This document shows, piece by piece, positions 25,151 through 33,666 of a stretch of 64,000 bases of DNA (the stretch's first letter is position 1; every line of letters begins with the position of its first letter). Made by a program: the position numbers and the translations under genes. The DNA lies in contig JADJVL010000014.1 in NCBI GenBank assembly GCA_016710635.1, forward strand, positions 93,573 to 157,572, read 5' to 3'. The stretch is from Holophagaceae bacterium (GTDB lineage Bacteria; Acidobacteriota; Holophagae; Holophagales; Holophagaceae). Under the pieces are notes generated by a model. That model saw only the letters and a program-made list of their open reading frames with translations, was not told the DNA's origin and did not search any database.

Positions 25151-25893
25151 CGTCGCTCCGCTTCGAAACAGGCAATGCCCGCCGCCACCGCGGCGTTCAG
25201 GCTTTCCACGCCCTGGGTGGGAATGGCCACCCGCCGCACGGCGCCGGGCAGTTCCACATGCGCCCAGCCGTGGCCCTCGTTCCCCACCAAGAGGCGCAGG
25301 GGTTCGGAAAGATCCGCCCGGTCGAGGGGCGTGGCGCCCGGACCGCCGTCCAGGGCCACCCAGTGGCCCAGGTCCAGGGGCCAGTCCGCGACGCGGCGCA
25401 CGGGCATCAGGAAGGCCGCCCCCATGGAACCCCGCAGGGCCTTGGGGGAGAAGGGATCCGCGGCGCCGGGACCAAGGAGGGCCTCCTGGAAGCCAAAAGC
25501 CGCGGCAGCGCGCAGGATGGCGCCCAGGTTGCCGGGATCCTGGATCTCCCACGGGACGATCACCCGCCGGGCGAGAGGGCCCGCCGGCTCCGGCCCCACC
25601 CGGCAGACGAGGATGGAATCCGGCGGGCTGCCGGCCTCCGCCAGGTCCGCCAGCAGGTCGGGCTTCATCCGGATCACGGCGTCGGACTGGCTCCAGGTCT
25701 GCAGGTCCCCGTCCTGCACCAGGTAGGCTTCCGGGTGGAAGCGCGCCTGTTCCGGGGAGCGCGTCCAGGCGCTGATGACCTTGCTCCCGACGAGCAGGGT
25801 GTGGGTGCGCTTCGTGCCGTTGGCGAGCAGGAGCCCTTTGAGCTCCTTGAACCACGGGTTCGACCTGGAGGTGATCCGGTCCGGAAGACGCAT
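25123..25893 (-). CDS. TrmH/SpoU-family RNA 2'-O-methyltransferase
   Basis: A 256-residue SPOUT methyltransferase. The three SpoU motifs are clear: IQDPGNLGAILRAAAAFG (motif 1), LLVGNEGHG (motif 2) and IPTQGVESLNAAVAAGI (motif 3), which form the trefoil-knot SAM site. The N-terminal SNPWFKELKGL resembles the substrate-binding extension of rRNA methyltransferases. ATG 25893 is preferred to the upstream ATG at 25917. It is the first gene of the lnt operon and is divergent from the OPT transporter. Target nucleotide unknown. Confidence 0.92.
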   Translation of the reverse strand: MRLPDRITSRSNPWFKELKGLLLANGTKRTHTLLVGSKVISAWTRSPEQARFHPEAYLVQDGDLQTWSQSDAVIRMKPDLLADLAEAGSPPDSILVCRVGPEPAGPLARRVIVPWEIQDPGNLGAILRAAAAFGFQEALLGPGAADPFSPKALRGSMGAAFLMPVRRVADWPLDLGHWVALDGGPGATPLDRADLSEPLRLLVGNEGHGWAHVELPGAVRRVAIPTQGVESLNAAVAAGIACFEAERRWKTSTSST

Positions 25894-26044
25894 CGTCCCA
25901 GCGTATCCGGGGCCCACCCCGTGTGCGCCCGATCACTTCCGTCCAGCCCGTGGACGGCCTTCGTCCCTCGGTCCTCTAGGGTCCGGACCTTCCCTGGTAG
26001 CATGGGAAATTCTTTGTCCAATCCGTGTTTCCAGGAGATTCCTC

Positions 26045-28135
26045 ATGGCTGATGAGGTCGTACACAAGCCCTACATCCCCGACGAAAGCAATGTCGCGGA
26101 GTTCACCCCCAAGGCCATCATCTTCGGCGTCATCTTCGGGCTCATCTTCGGCGCCTCGACGGTGTACCTCGCGTTGCGGGCGGGCCTCACGGTCTCGGCC
26201 TCCATCCCCATCGCCGTGGTGGCCATCTCCCTGCTGAAGAAGTTCGGCGGCTCGACGATTCTGGAAAACAACATCGTCCAGACCATCGGGAGCGCCGGTG
26301 AGAGCATCGCGGCGGGCGTAGTTTTCACCCTCCCGGGCTTTCTCTTCCTGGCCAAGGACCTGAACGGTGTATCCGTGGGGACTCCCTTTTTCTCCTACTG
26401 GACCATCTTCACCCTCGCTCTGTTGGGTGGTGTCCTGGGCATCCTCATGATGATCCCCCTGCGCCGGGCCCTCATCGTGAAGGAGCACGGCGAGCTGCCG
26501 TATCCGGAAGGAACTGCCTGTGCCTCGGTGCTCATCGCCGGGGAAAAGGGTGGTGAGTTGGCCAAGACTGCCTACATGGGGCTGGGAGTCGGTGTCGTCT
26601 ACGCGATCTTCCAGTTGATCCTGAAGATTGTCGCCGATACCCCGACGTGGGTATCAAACATGAAATCCAAAGTCTTCCCCGCCGCCACGGTGAATGCCGA
26701 CATCACACCTGAATACATGGGTGTGGGCTACATTCTCGGTATCAAGAACGGCGGCATTCTGGTTGCTGGCGGTGTCATGGCCTGGCTGGGCCTCATCCCT
26801 CTCCTGGCCACCCTCGTCCCCGGGGACGCCATCGCCACCCAGCTGGTAAAGCTGGGCTACCTGAAGGACGCGGCCGTGGCTGGTGCCTACGGCTGGAATC
26901 CCGCCACCCACGAGTTCGCCCAGCTGAACCGGGCCATCTACTTCGCCTACGTCCGGCAGATCGGCGCGGGCATGGTGGCCGCCGGTGGCTTCATCACCCT
27001 TCTCAAAACCATTCCCACTATCGTCAGTGCCTTCAAAGGCGCGGTGGCCTCCATGAAGGAGGGTGTCGGGGCCGGTGGTGTGAAGCGCACGGAAAACGAC
27101 CTGCCCTTGACAGTGGTAATTGGCGGCTGCATCGGCCTCGTGATCATCGTGGCGCTCCTGCCCTTCATTCCGGGCAGTGGCATCATGAGCAAGTTGCTGC
27201 TTGGCGTACTGATGATCATCTTCGGTTTCTTCTTCGTCACCGTCAGTAGCCGCATCGTCGGAATCATCGGCTCCTCATCGAATCCGATATCAGGGATGAC
27301 TATCGCCGCCCTCATGGCCACCTGCCTCATCTTCGTGGGCATGGGCTGGACCGGCGACCTCTACCAGCCCATGGCCCTCTGCGTGGGCGGCATGGTGTGC
27401 ATCGCCGCCGCCAATGCTGGCGCCACCAGCCAGGACCTGAAGACCGGCTACCTGGTGGGCGCGACGCCACGGAGCCAGCAGATCGGCCTCATGATCGGCG
27501 CCGTGGCCGCAGCGGTCATCATTGGGATCACGATCAAGGTTTTGGACCGCCCCACGGCCGAGATGGCCGCCCAGGGCCTCCAGCACGCCATCGGCAGCGA
27601 TAAGTTCCCTGCTCCGCAGGGCACGCTCATGGCAACCCTGATCAAGGGGCTTCTTGCCCATAACCTGGACTGGCAGTTCGTTCTGGTGGGCGTCTTCTTC
27701 GCCATCACCATGGAACTCTGCGAAGTCCGGTCGCTCGCTTTCGCCGTGGGAGCCTACCTGCCCCTCAGCACCACGCTCCCCATCTTCATCGGCGGCGTGA
27801 TCCGCTGGGTGGCGGACCGGAAGATTAAGGCCGATGCAGGTGAGGGCCACTCGGGCGATGAGGAGCTGGGTCCTGGCAACCTCTTTGCCACGGGCCTCGT
27901 GGCCGGTGGCGCCCTCATGGGTGTTTTCGTCGCGTTCCTTGCGGGCGCAGCCAGCTACCTGAAAGACAACGGGAAGGACGGTTTGTTTGAGTTCCTGAAG
28001 TCCATCAATTTCGAAGAACGGATCAGTCACGCAATCGGACACGGCTGGTTCCAACTCCTCGGCGTGGCGGCTTTCGCCCTCATGGGCGCCATCCTCTTCA
28101 AGGTGGCCCTGAAGCCCGCGCCCAAACTGGACTGA
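26045..28135 (+). CDS. OPT family oligopeptide transporter
   Basis: A 696-residue polytopic membrane protein (about 15-16 TM helices) of the OPT family, proton-coupled importers of oligopeptides or metal chelates. Family landmarks: the N-terminal FTPKAIIFGVIFGLIFG, ENNIVQTIGSAGESIAAG, ELPYPEGTACASVLIAGE and SNPISGMTIAALM. AGGAG at 26033-26037 supports ATG 26045. Parts of the gene use more A/T-ending codons than its neighbours, which may reflect a different origin. It is a stand-alone gene followed by strong hairpins. Confidence 0.95.
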   Translation: MADEVVHKPYIPDESNVAEFTPKAIIFGVIFGLIFGASTVYLALRAGLTVSASIPIAVVAISLLKKFGGSTILENNIVQTIGSAGESIAAGVVFTLPGFLFLAKDLNGVSVGTPFFSYWTIFTLALLGGVLGILMMIPLRRALIVKEHGELPYPEGTACASVLIAGEKGGELAKTAYMGLGVGVVYAIFQLILKIVADTPTWVSNMKSKVFPAATVNADITPEYMGVGYILGIKNGGILVAGGVMAWLGLIPLLATLVPGDAIATQLVKLGYLKDAAVAGAYGWNPATHEFAQLNRAIYFAYVRQIGAGMVAAGGFITLLKTIPTIVSAFKGAVASMKEGVGAGGVKRTENDLPLTVVIGGCIGLVIIVALLPFIPGSGIMSKLLLGVLMIIFGFFFVTVSSRIVGIIGSSSNPISGMTIAALMATCLIFVGMGWTGDLYQPMALCVGGMVCIAAANAGATSQDLKTGYLVGATPRSQQIGLMIGAVAAAVIIGITIKVLDRPTAEMAAQGLQHAIGSDKFPAPQGTLMATLIKGLLAHNLDWQFVLVGVFFAITMELCEVRSLAFAVGAYLPLSTTLPIFIGGVIRWVADRKIKADAGEGHSGDEELGPGNLFATGLVAGGALMGVFVAFLAGAASYLKDNGKDGLFEFLKSINFEERISHAIGHGWFQLLGVAAFALMGAILFKVALKPAPKLD

Positions 28136-28141
28136 CCTCAG

Positions 28142-28188
28142 ACGAGGGGGACCGCGCGCTCCCTTCGGTCGCTCTCCGTCCCCCTCGT
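28142..28188 (+). repeat. 11-bp perfect inverted repeat downstream of the OPT gene
   Basis: ACGAGGGGGAC (28142-28152) pairs perfectly with GTCCCCCTCGT (28178-28188). The 25-nt loop contains CTCCCTTCGGT, related to the CGCCCTTCGGC loop of the hairpin at 53.77 kb. It lies 7 nt after the OPT stop and may end that transcript, but no T-tract follows. Confidence 0.75.
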
Positions 28189-28196
28189 GCTCCCCA

Positions 28197-28227
28197 CGCC
28201 GTGTCCGGGCCAAGCCCGGGCACGGCG
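28197..28227 (+). terminator. 14-bp hairpin downstream of the OPT gene
   Basis: CGCCGTGTCCGGGC (28197-28210), loop CAA, then GCCCGGGCACGGCG (28214-28227): 13 Watson-Crick pairs and one G-T wobble. No poly-T follows. A smaller CCCCGC/GCGGGG hairpin at 28258-28272, followed by CTTGTTC, lies 30 nt further on. Together they could block read-through into the SPFH gene. Confidence 0.55.
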
Positions 28228-28331
28228 TCCTGGTGTTCCGGCTCGACGCTGGGTAGACCCCGCTCGGCGGGGCTTGTTCGTGGCTGCGGCGGGGTTCGCC
28301 CATAATCAGGCTGATTTCTTCCGGAGCCCCC

Positions 28332-29321
28332 ATGTTCATGCTCGCCGTCCTCCTCGCCGTCCTCGGCTTCATCCTCTGGCGCGTCCGCAGCAAGGGGGCG
28401 CCGGTGGCGGTGGAGGGCGGGGACGAGGTGCGGGGCCGGCGCGGGGGTTCCCTCGATCTGCCGGGGACCCTGCGGGCGGGGGCCTCCCAGGCGCTGAAGA
28501 TCGCCATGACCGCCGCCTTCGCCCTTTCGGCCCTGTTGGCGGTCGCCTCCACGGTCCGCGTGGTGGACCCGGGCTACGGCGGCGTGATGGTGCTCTTCGG
28601 CCGCGTGCGCGCCGAGCCCCTGCCTTCGGGCCTCCACATGATCAATCCCTTCTGCAACCTGGTGCAGATGGAAGTCCGCACCCGCAACTACACCATGTCC
28701 AGCCAGCACGACGAGGGCACGCGCCGCGGGGATGACAGCATCGCGGTGATCACCTCCGACGGCCTCACGGTGAACCTGGACGTGACGGTGCTCTACGCCA
28801 TGGACCTCGCCAAGCTGCCGGAGATCTACCGCACCCTCGGCGAGAACGTGGAGGAGCGGCTGATCCGCAGCGAGATCCGCAGCGCCATCCGGGACGCCGC
28901 CGCCAGCCTTGCGGCCACGGACCTCTACAGCGCCAAGCGCCAGGAGTTTGTCGCGTGGGTGTCCAAGACGCTGACCGAGCGCTTCACCAGCCGCGGCATC
29001 ACCCTGGAGCAGGTGCTCCTCCGGGACGTGCGCCTGCCCCAGCAGATCACCCAGGCCATCAACGCCAAGATCGCCGCGGACCAGGAGGCCCAGAAGATGA
29101 CCTTCGTCCTGCAGAAGGAGAAGCAGGAAGCGGAAAGGAAGCGCATCGAAGCCGAAGGACAGGCCAAGGCCCAGGAGATCGTCAGCAAGAGCCTCACGCC
29201 CCAGATCCTCGACTACCAGCGCATCCAGGCCCTGAAGGAGATCGGCGCCCACGGGAACATGGTCATCACCGGCAGTGGCGGCACGCCGCTGATCCAGGTC
29301 TCGCCCAAACGCGGAGAGTGA
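28332..29321 (+). CDS. SPFH/prohibitin-family membrane protein
   Basis: A 329-residue protein with an N-terminal TM helix, a basic linker, a second TM helix (about 57-73), then an SPFH (band 7/PHB) domain. Landmarks are VDPGYGGVMVLFGRV, LPSGLHMINPF, LRDVRLPQQITQAINAKI and a coiled coil rich in KQEAERKRIEAEGQAKAQE. Such proteins form large ring-like membrane assemblies and often modulate FtsH-type proteases. No NfeD or HflC partner lies beside it. A clear terminator follows at 29355. Confidence 0.9.
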   Translation: MFMLAVLLAVLGFILWRVRSKGAPVAVEGGDEVRGRRGGSLDLPGTLRAGASQALKIAMTAAFALSALLAVASTVRVVDPGYGGVMVLFGRVRAEPLPSGLHMINPFCNLVQMEVRTRNYTMSSQHDEGTRRGDDSIAVITSDGLTVNLDVTVLYAMDLAKLPEIYRTLGENVEERLIRSEIRSAIRDAAASLAATDLYSAKRQEFVAWVSKTLTERFTSRGITLEQVLLRDVRLPQQITQAINAKIAADQEAQKMTFVLQKEKQEAERKRIEAEGQAKAQEIVSKSLTPQILDYQRIQALKEIGAHGNMVITGSGGTPLIQVSPKRGE

Positions 29322-29354
29322 CGGCCCTGGTCTTCCTCAACCCACTCGTCCACG

Positions 29355-29382
29355 AAAAGGCCCCGCGGCTGCGGGGCCTTTT
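29355..29382. terminator. bidirectional rho-independent terminator
   Basis: AAAAGGCCCCGC (29355-29366), loop GGCT, GCGGGGCCTTTT (29371-29382): a perfect 12-bp inverted repeat with T4 on both strands. It sits between the convergent SPFH gene and the RND permease gene and can serve both. Confidence 0.93.
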
Positions 29383-29399
29383 CAATGGACGCCGGTGGT

Positions 29400-32300
29400 T
29401 CAGCCTTCGGGGGTGGCGGCCGGGGGGTCCGTCTTCGACCGGAACCAGCCGAAGGCCTTGCGCCAGCCCCAGTCGTCCAGCACCTCGTAGAAGACCGGCA
29501 CGATGACGAGGGTGAGGAGGGTGGAGGTGATGATGCCGCCCACCACCGCCCGCGCCATGGGCGCCCGCATCTCCGCGCCGCTGCCCAGGGCGAGGAAGAG
29601 GGGCAGCATGCCGAAGATCATGGCGAAGCTGGTCATGAGGATGGGGCGCAGGCGGGTCTTGCCGGCGGAGACGAGGGCCTCGGTGCGCTCCTGGCCTTCC
29701 TTGCGGTGTTGGATGGCGCTGTCCACCAGCAGGATGGCGTTCTTGGTGACGAGGCCCATGAGCAGGATGAGGCCGATGCTCGTCATCATCGAGTTGGTGT
29801 CGCCGGTGACGAGGAGCATCAGCACCATGCCCACCATGGAGAGGGGCAGGCTCAGCATGATGGTGATGGGCAGCTTGAAGCTCTCGAACTGGCTGGCCAG
29901 GACGAAGTAGATGAAGATGATGGCCAGCAGCATCGCCGAGCCCATGTAGCCAGCGGTCTCCACTTGGTCCCGGGCCTGGCCCAGGGGCTCGACCTTCACC
30001 CCCGCCGGGAGCTGTCCGGAGGCCTTCAGCTCCGCCACCTTCGCGGCGATGCCCGCGCTCACCTCGCCGAGGGTGGCGCCGTCGAAGCCGCCGTTCAGCT
30101 CGACCTCTTCCTGCAGGTCGTGGCGCTGGATCTTGGCGGGGGCGATGGACTCCTCGAAACGCGCGACCTGGCTCAGGCGGATGAGGGGATGCTTCCCTTC
30201 GCCGATGTCCTTGGTGCTCTGGACCGTCATGCCCGCCAGCTGGGAGGCGAGGCGGCGCCCGGCGTCGGCGAGGCGCACCCGCACGTCCCGCTGCTCCCCG
30301 GTCTCGTCCTCGAACTTCGCCACCACCTGCCCGTCCACCAGGGGCCGCACCAGCTGGGCCACGAGGGCCGGGGAGACGCCGAGGTCCGAGGCGGCCTTGC
30401 GGTCCACCACGAGGCGGAGTTCGGGCTTGCCCTGGTCCAGGGTGCTGGAGACGTCCACGGCGCCGGGCACGGCCCGCAGGGCGGCCTTCACCAGGGGCTC
30501 GGCCCGCAGCACCGCGTCCCGGTCCGGACCCTGGATGGCCATCTGGATCGGGCTGATGGCGCCGAAGTCGTTGACGGCGCCGACGGTGGTCTCCACGCCG
30601 GCCACGGCGCGGAAGGCGTCCCGGAGGCGGCGGCGGATGACGACCTGGTTGGGCCGCTTGCCTTCCGCGAGCTTGACGTAGATGCCGCCCTGGTTGATGG
30701 TGCCGCTCAAGCCGGTGCCGATGGTGGTGTAGGCGAGGGCGACGCCCTCGCTGTGCTTGACGAGGGTCTCCAGCTCCAGGGCCTTGGCCCGGGTCGCCTC
30801 CAGGCTGGAGCCCGGCGCCGTCTTGAAGGTCACCTGGAGGTCGCCCCGGTCGAAGTCGGGCATGAAGTTGTTGCCCAGCAGGCCCGACAGGCCCATGGCG
30901 AGGAAGAAGCTTCCGAAGCCGATGCCCATGGTCGTCTTCCGGTGGGCCAGGGCCCAGCGGATGACCTTTTCATACACAACCTCCCAGTGGTCGAGCACGC
31001 GGCCGAAGGCGTCCACGGAGCGCATGACCAGGTTGCGGGGCCGGGGCGTCTCCGCGGCCTCGTGGCGCTCGTGTTCGGGATCGGGCCAGACGGCGCTGAG
31101 CATGGGATCGAGGGTGAAGCTCACGAAGAGGGAGAGGGCCACGGCGAAGGCGACGGTGATGCCGAAGGGATAGAAGAAGCGGCCCACGATGCCGCCCATG
31201 AAGGCCACCGGCACGAACACCGCGAGGATGGACAGGGTGGTGGCGATGACCGCCTGGCCGATCTCGGCGGTGCCTTCCCGGGCCGCGGTCACGTGGTCCT
31301 TGCCCATCTCGGCGTGGCGGCTGATGTTCTCGCGCACGACGATGGCGTCGTCGATGAGGATGCCCACCGCCAGGGACAGGCCCATCAAGGTCATCACGTT
31401 CAGGGTGAAGTTGAGGGCCCGCATGATGATGAAGGTGCCGATGATGGAGACCGGCAGGGTGAGGCTGGTGATGAGGGTGGAACGCCAGCTCCGCAGGAAG
31501 TAGAAGACGATGAGCACTGTCAGCAGGCCGCCGAGGTAGATGGCGACCTTCACGTCGTCCACGCTGTCGTGGATGAAGGTGGCGTTGTTCTTCGCGGTCA
31601 CGAGGTTAACGCCCTGTTTCGCGAGTTCGGGTTCCAGCGCCTTCAGCACCTTTTCGACGTTCTCCACCATGGCCACGGTGTTGCCGCCGGTCTGGCGCTG
31701 GACTTCCAGGGCGACCACGTCCTCGCCGTCGAGGCGGGCGAGGGTGCGCCGCTCCTTCGCGCCGTCCACGATATCGGCCACTTCCCAGAGTTCGATGGGA
31801 CGGCCCTGCTTGTTGCCGACGATGACGTTGCGGTAGCTCTCGACGCTGCGGAGCCGGGCATCCACCTTCACCGCGACTTCCCGGCTGCCCTGGAGCAGGT
31901 TGCCGCTGGGGACGTCGGAGGTGTCGCCGCCCACGGCGCCCATGACCTGCTGGAGGGTGAGGCCGAGGGCTTCCAGCTTCTGGGGATCCACCTGGATCTG
32001 GATCTCCCTCGTGGCGCCGCCGACCAGATCGACCTTGCCCACGCCCGGGACATTCTCGATCCGGCGCTTCAGGAAGTCCTCGGCGATGCGCGTGAGCTCC
32101 CGGTCGCGGATGCTGCCGGAGTGCTTCGCGTCCGGCTTCACGATGAGGGAGAGCACCGGCAGCTGGGACGGGTCGAACTTGGAGATGAGGGGTTCCTCGA
32201 TGGTGTCCGGCAGGTTCCGCCGGATCTGGCCGATGCGGGTGCGGACGTCGTCGAGGGCCTTGTCGATGTCCCGGTCCAGCTGGAACTGGATGACGAGGGT

Positions 32301-32567
32301 GCCGAGGGATTCCTGGCTGGTGGAGCTGATCTCCTTGATCTTCTCGACGGGATTGACCGCCTCCTCGATCTTCTTGACCACGTCCTGCTTGACGCTCTCA
32401 GGGCTGGCGCCGGGATACACGATGGAGACGGTGACCGTCGGGATGTCGGTGTTCGGGTACTGGTCGATACCGAGGCTCCTCACGCTGAAGAGGCCGAGCA
32501 CCACGAAGGCCAGCATGATGCAGGTCGTGAAGACCGGCCGCCGGATGGAGAAGTCGGACAGGAACAT
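29400..32567 (-). CDS. RND efflux permease (HAE1/AcrB type)
   Basis: A 1055-residue inner-membrane RND pump with the canonical 12-TM plan and two large periplasmic loops. The N-terminus (FSIRRPVFTTCIM), the PGASPESV porter motif and the TM4 proton-relay GILIDDAIVVREN with its Asp-Asp pair are all visible. The second half begins near KTTMGIGFGSFFL. Drives proton-coupled drug or solvent export with the adaptor and TolC-like protein encoded next to it. The order is tetR-tolC-adaptor-permease on the minus strand, and the adaptor stop is 3 nt from this start. Confidence 0.95.
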   Translation of the reverse strand: MFLSDFSIRRPVFTTCIMLAFVVLGLFSVRSLGIDQYPNTDIPTVTVSIVYPGASPESVKQDVVKKIEEAVNPVEKIKEISSTSQESLGTLVIQFQLDRDIDKALDDVRTRIGQIRRNLPDTIEEPLISKFDPSQLPVLSLIVKPDAKHSGSIRDRELTRIAEDFLKRRIENVPGVGKVDLVGGATREIQIQVDPQKLEALGLTLQQVMGAVGGDTSDVPSGNLLQGSREVAVKVDARLRSVESYRNVIVGNKQGRPIELWEVADIVDGAKERRTLARLDGEDVVALEVQRQTGGNTVAMVENVEKVLKALEPELAKQGVNLVTAKNNATFIHDSVDDVKVAIYLGGLLTVLIVFYFLRSWRSTLITSLTLPVSIIGTFIIMRALNFTLNVMTLMGLSLAVGILIDDAIVVRENISRHAEMGKDHVTAAREGTAEIGQAVIATTLSILAVFVPVAFMGGIVGRFFYPFGITVAFAVALSLFVSFTLDPMLSAVWPDPEHERHEAAETPRPRNLVMRSVDAFGRVLDHWEVVYEKVIRWALAHRKTTMGIGFGSFFLAMGLSGLLGNNFMPDFDRGDLQVTFKTAPGSSLEATRAKALELETLVKHSEGVALAYTTIGTGLSGTINQGGIYVKLAEGKRPNQVVIRRRLRDAFRAVAGVETTVGAVNDFGAISPIQMAIQGPDRDAVLRAEPLVKAALRAVPGAVDVSSTLDQGKPELRLVVDRKAASDLGVSPALVAQLVRPLVDGQVVAKFEDETGEQRDVRVRLADAGRRLASQLAGMTVQSTKDIGEGKHPLIRLSQVARFEESIAPAKIQRHDLQEEVELNGGFDGATLGEVSAGIAAKVAELKASGQLPAGVKVEPLGQARDQVETAGYMGSAMLLAIIFIYFVLASQFESFKLPITIMLSLPLSMVGMVLMLLVTGDTNSMMTSIGLILLMGLVTKNAILLVDSAIQHRKEGQERTEALVSAGKTRLRPILMTSFAMIFGMLPLFLALGSGAEMRAPMARAVVGGIITSTLLTLVIVPVFYEVLDDWGWRKAFGWFRSKTDPPAATPEG

Positions 32568-32570
32568 GCT

Positions 32571-33641
32571 TCACTTCCTTCCGCTGCCGGTGGCGATGAC
32601 CCGCAGACGGACGCCTTCGTGGACGAGGTCGCGTCCTTCCGCGATCACCTCGTCGCCGGCGGCGAGCCCGCGCACCGCACGCCAGCCGTCCTGCTCGCCG
32701 CCCAGGGTGATGGCGGCCTCCCGGGCGACGCCAGCCTTGGCGAGGAACACCTTGCCCGCCTGGCCCTGGACCTTCAGCAGCGTGGCCGGCAGGGCGGGCA
32801 GGCTTTGCGCGCCTTCGGCGAGGATCTCGCCGTCCACGAAGAGCCCGCTCTTGAGCAGGCGGTCCGGGTTGGGCACTTCCATCCGCACCTTCAGGGTCCG
32901 GCCGTCCTGGCCAAGGCTGGGGCTCACCTGGGCGACCTTTCCTTCGAAGGGGTCGGGGAAGCCGGCGATCCTGAAGCGGATGGCCTGGCCGGGCTTCACG
33001 GAGGCGATGGCGCCCGCGGGGAGGTCGGCCTGGATCTCCATCTTCCGGTTGTCCACCACCTCGAAGGCCGGCTGGCCGGGGGCCAGGACGTCGCCCGGCT
33101 GGATGTTCCGGCGGGCGACCTGGCCCGCGAAGGGCGATACGATCTTGGCCTTCTTCAGGCGCACCCGGGCCATGCCCGCGGCGCTGTCGGCGGTCTGCCA
33201 CGCGGTTTCCGCCTGCTGGGCCGCCTGCTTCGTGATGCTCTTCTTGGCGAGCAGGGTCTCGGCCCGGTCCCGGTCCGATTTCGCCTGGGTCGCCTGGGCC
33301 TCCGCCGCGCGCAGGGCCAGGGCGAGGTCGTCCTCGTCCTGGGTGCTGAGGAGGGCGCCGGCGGCCACGGTGTCTCCTTCCTGGACGAGCACCCGGGTGA
33401 CGCGGCCCGCCACCTCGGCGCGCAGGTCCGCACGGTTCACCGCGAGGAGGTTGCCGGTGAAGGGGATGGTCGGCCGGAAGGTTCGGGACTCCACCCGGAC
33501 CAGGGTGACGGCGACCTCGCCGTTGTCCTTCACCACCTGCTGGCGGGCGAGCTCGGCGTTCCGCTGGCTCCGGTGATAGGCCGCCGCCGCCGCGATGACG
33601 AGGACGGGGATGAGGCCGAGGAGGAGGTACTTGCGCTGCAT
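32571..33641 (-). CDS. RND efflux periplasmic adaptor (membrane fusion protein)
   Basis: A 356-residue adaptor with an N-terminal hydrophobic segment (about residues 6-20, signal or anchor). The lipoyl half-motifs (AEVAGRVTRVLVQEGDTVAAG and IVSPFAGQVARRNIQPGDVLAPG) flank a coiled-coil hairpin with LAKKSITKQAAQQAE. Beta-barrel and membrane-proximal domains follow. It bridges the RND permease and the outer-membrane channel. No lipobox Cys is seen. It lies 25 nt after the TolC-like gene. Confidence 0.93.
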   Translation of the reverse strand: MQRKYLLLGLIPVLVIAAAAAYHRSQRNAELARQQVVKDNGEVAVTLVRVESRTFRPTIPFTGNLLAVNRADLRAEVAGRVTRVLVQEGDTVAAGALLSTQDEDDLALALRAAEAQATQAKSDRDRAETLLAKKSITKQAAQQAETAWQTADSAAGMARVRLKKAKIVSPFAGQVARRNIQPGDVLAPGQPAFEVVDNRKMEIQADLPAGAIASVKPGQAIRFRIAGFPDPFEGKVAQVSPSLGQDGRTLKVRMEVPNPDRLLKSGLFVDGEILAEGAQSLPALPATLLKVQGQAGKVFLAKAGVAREAAITLGGEQDGWRAVRGLAAGDEVIAEGRDLVHEGVRLRVIATGSGRK

Positions 33642-33666
33642 GGAGGGTCCTTTCGTCGATCCGAGG

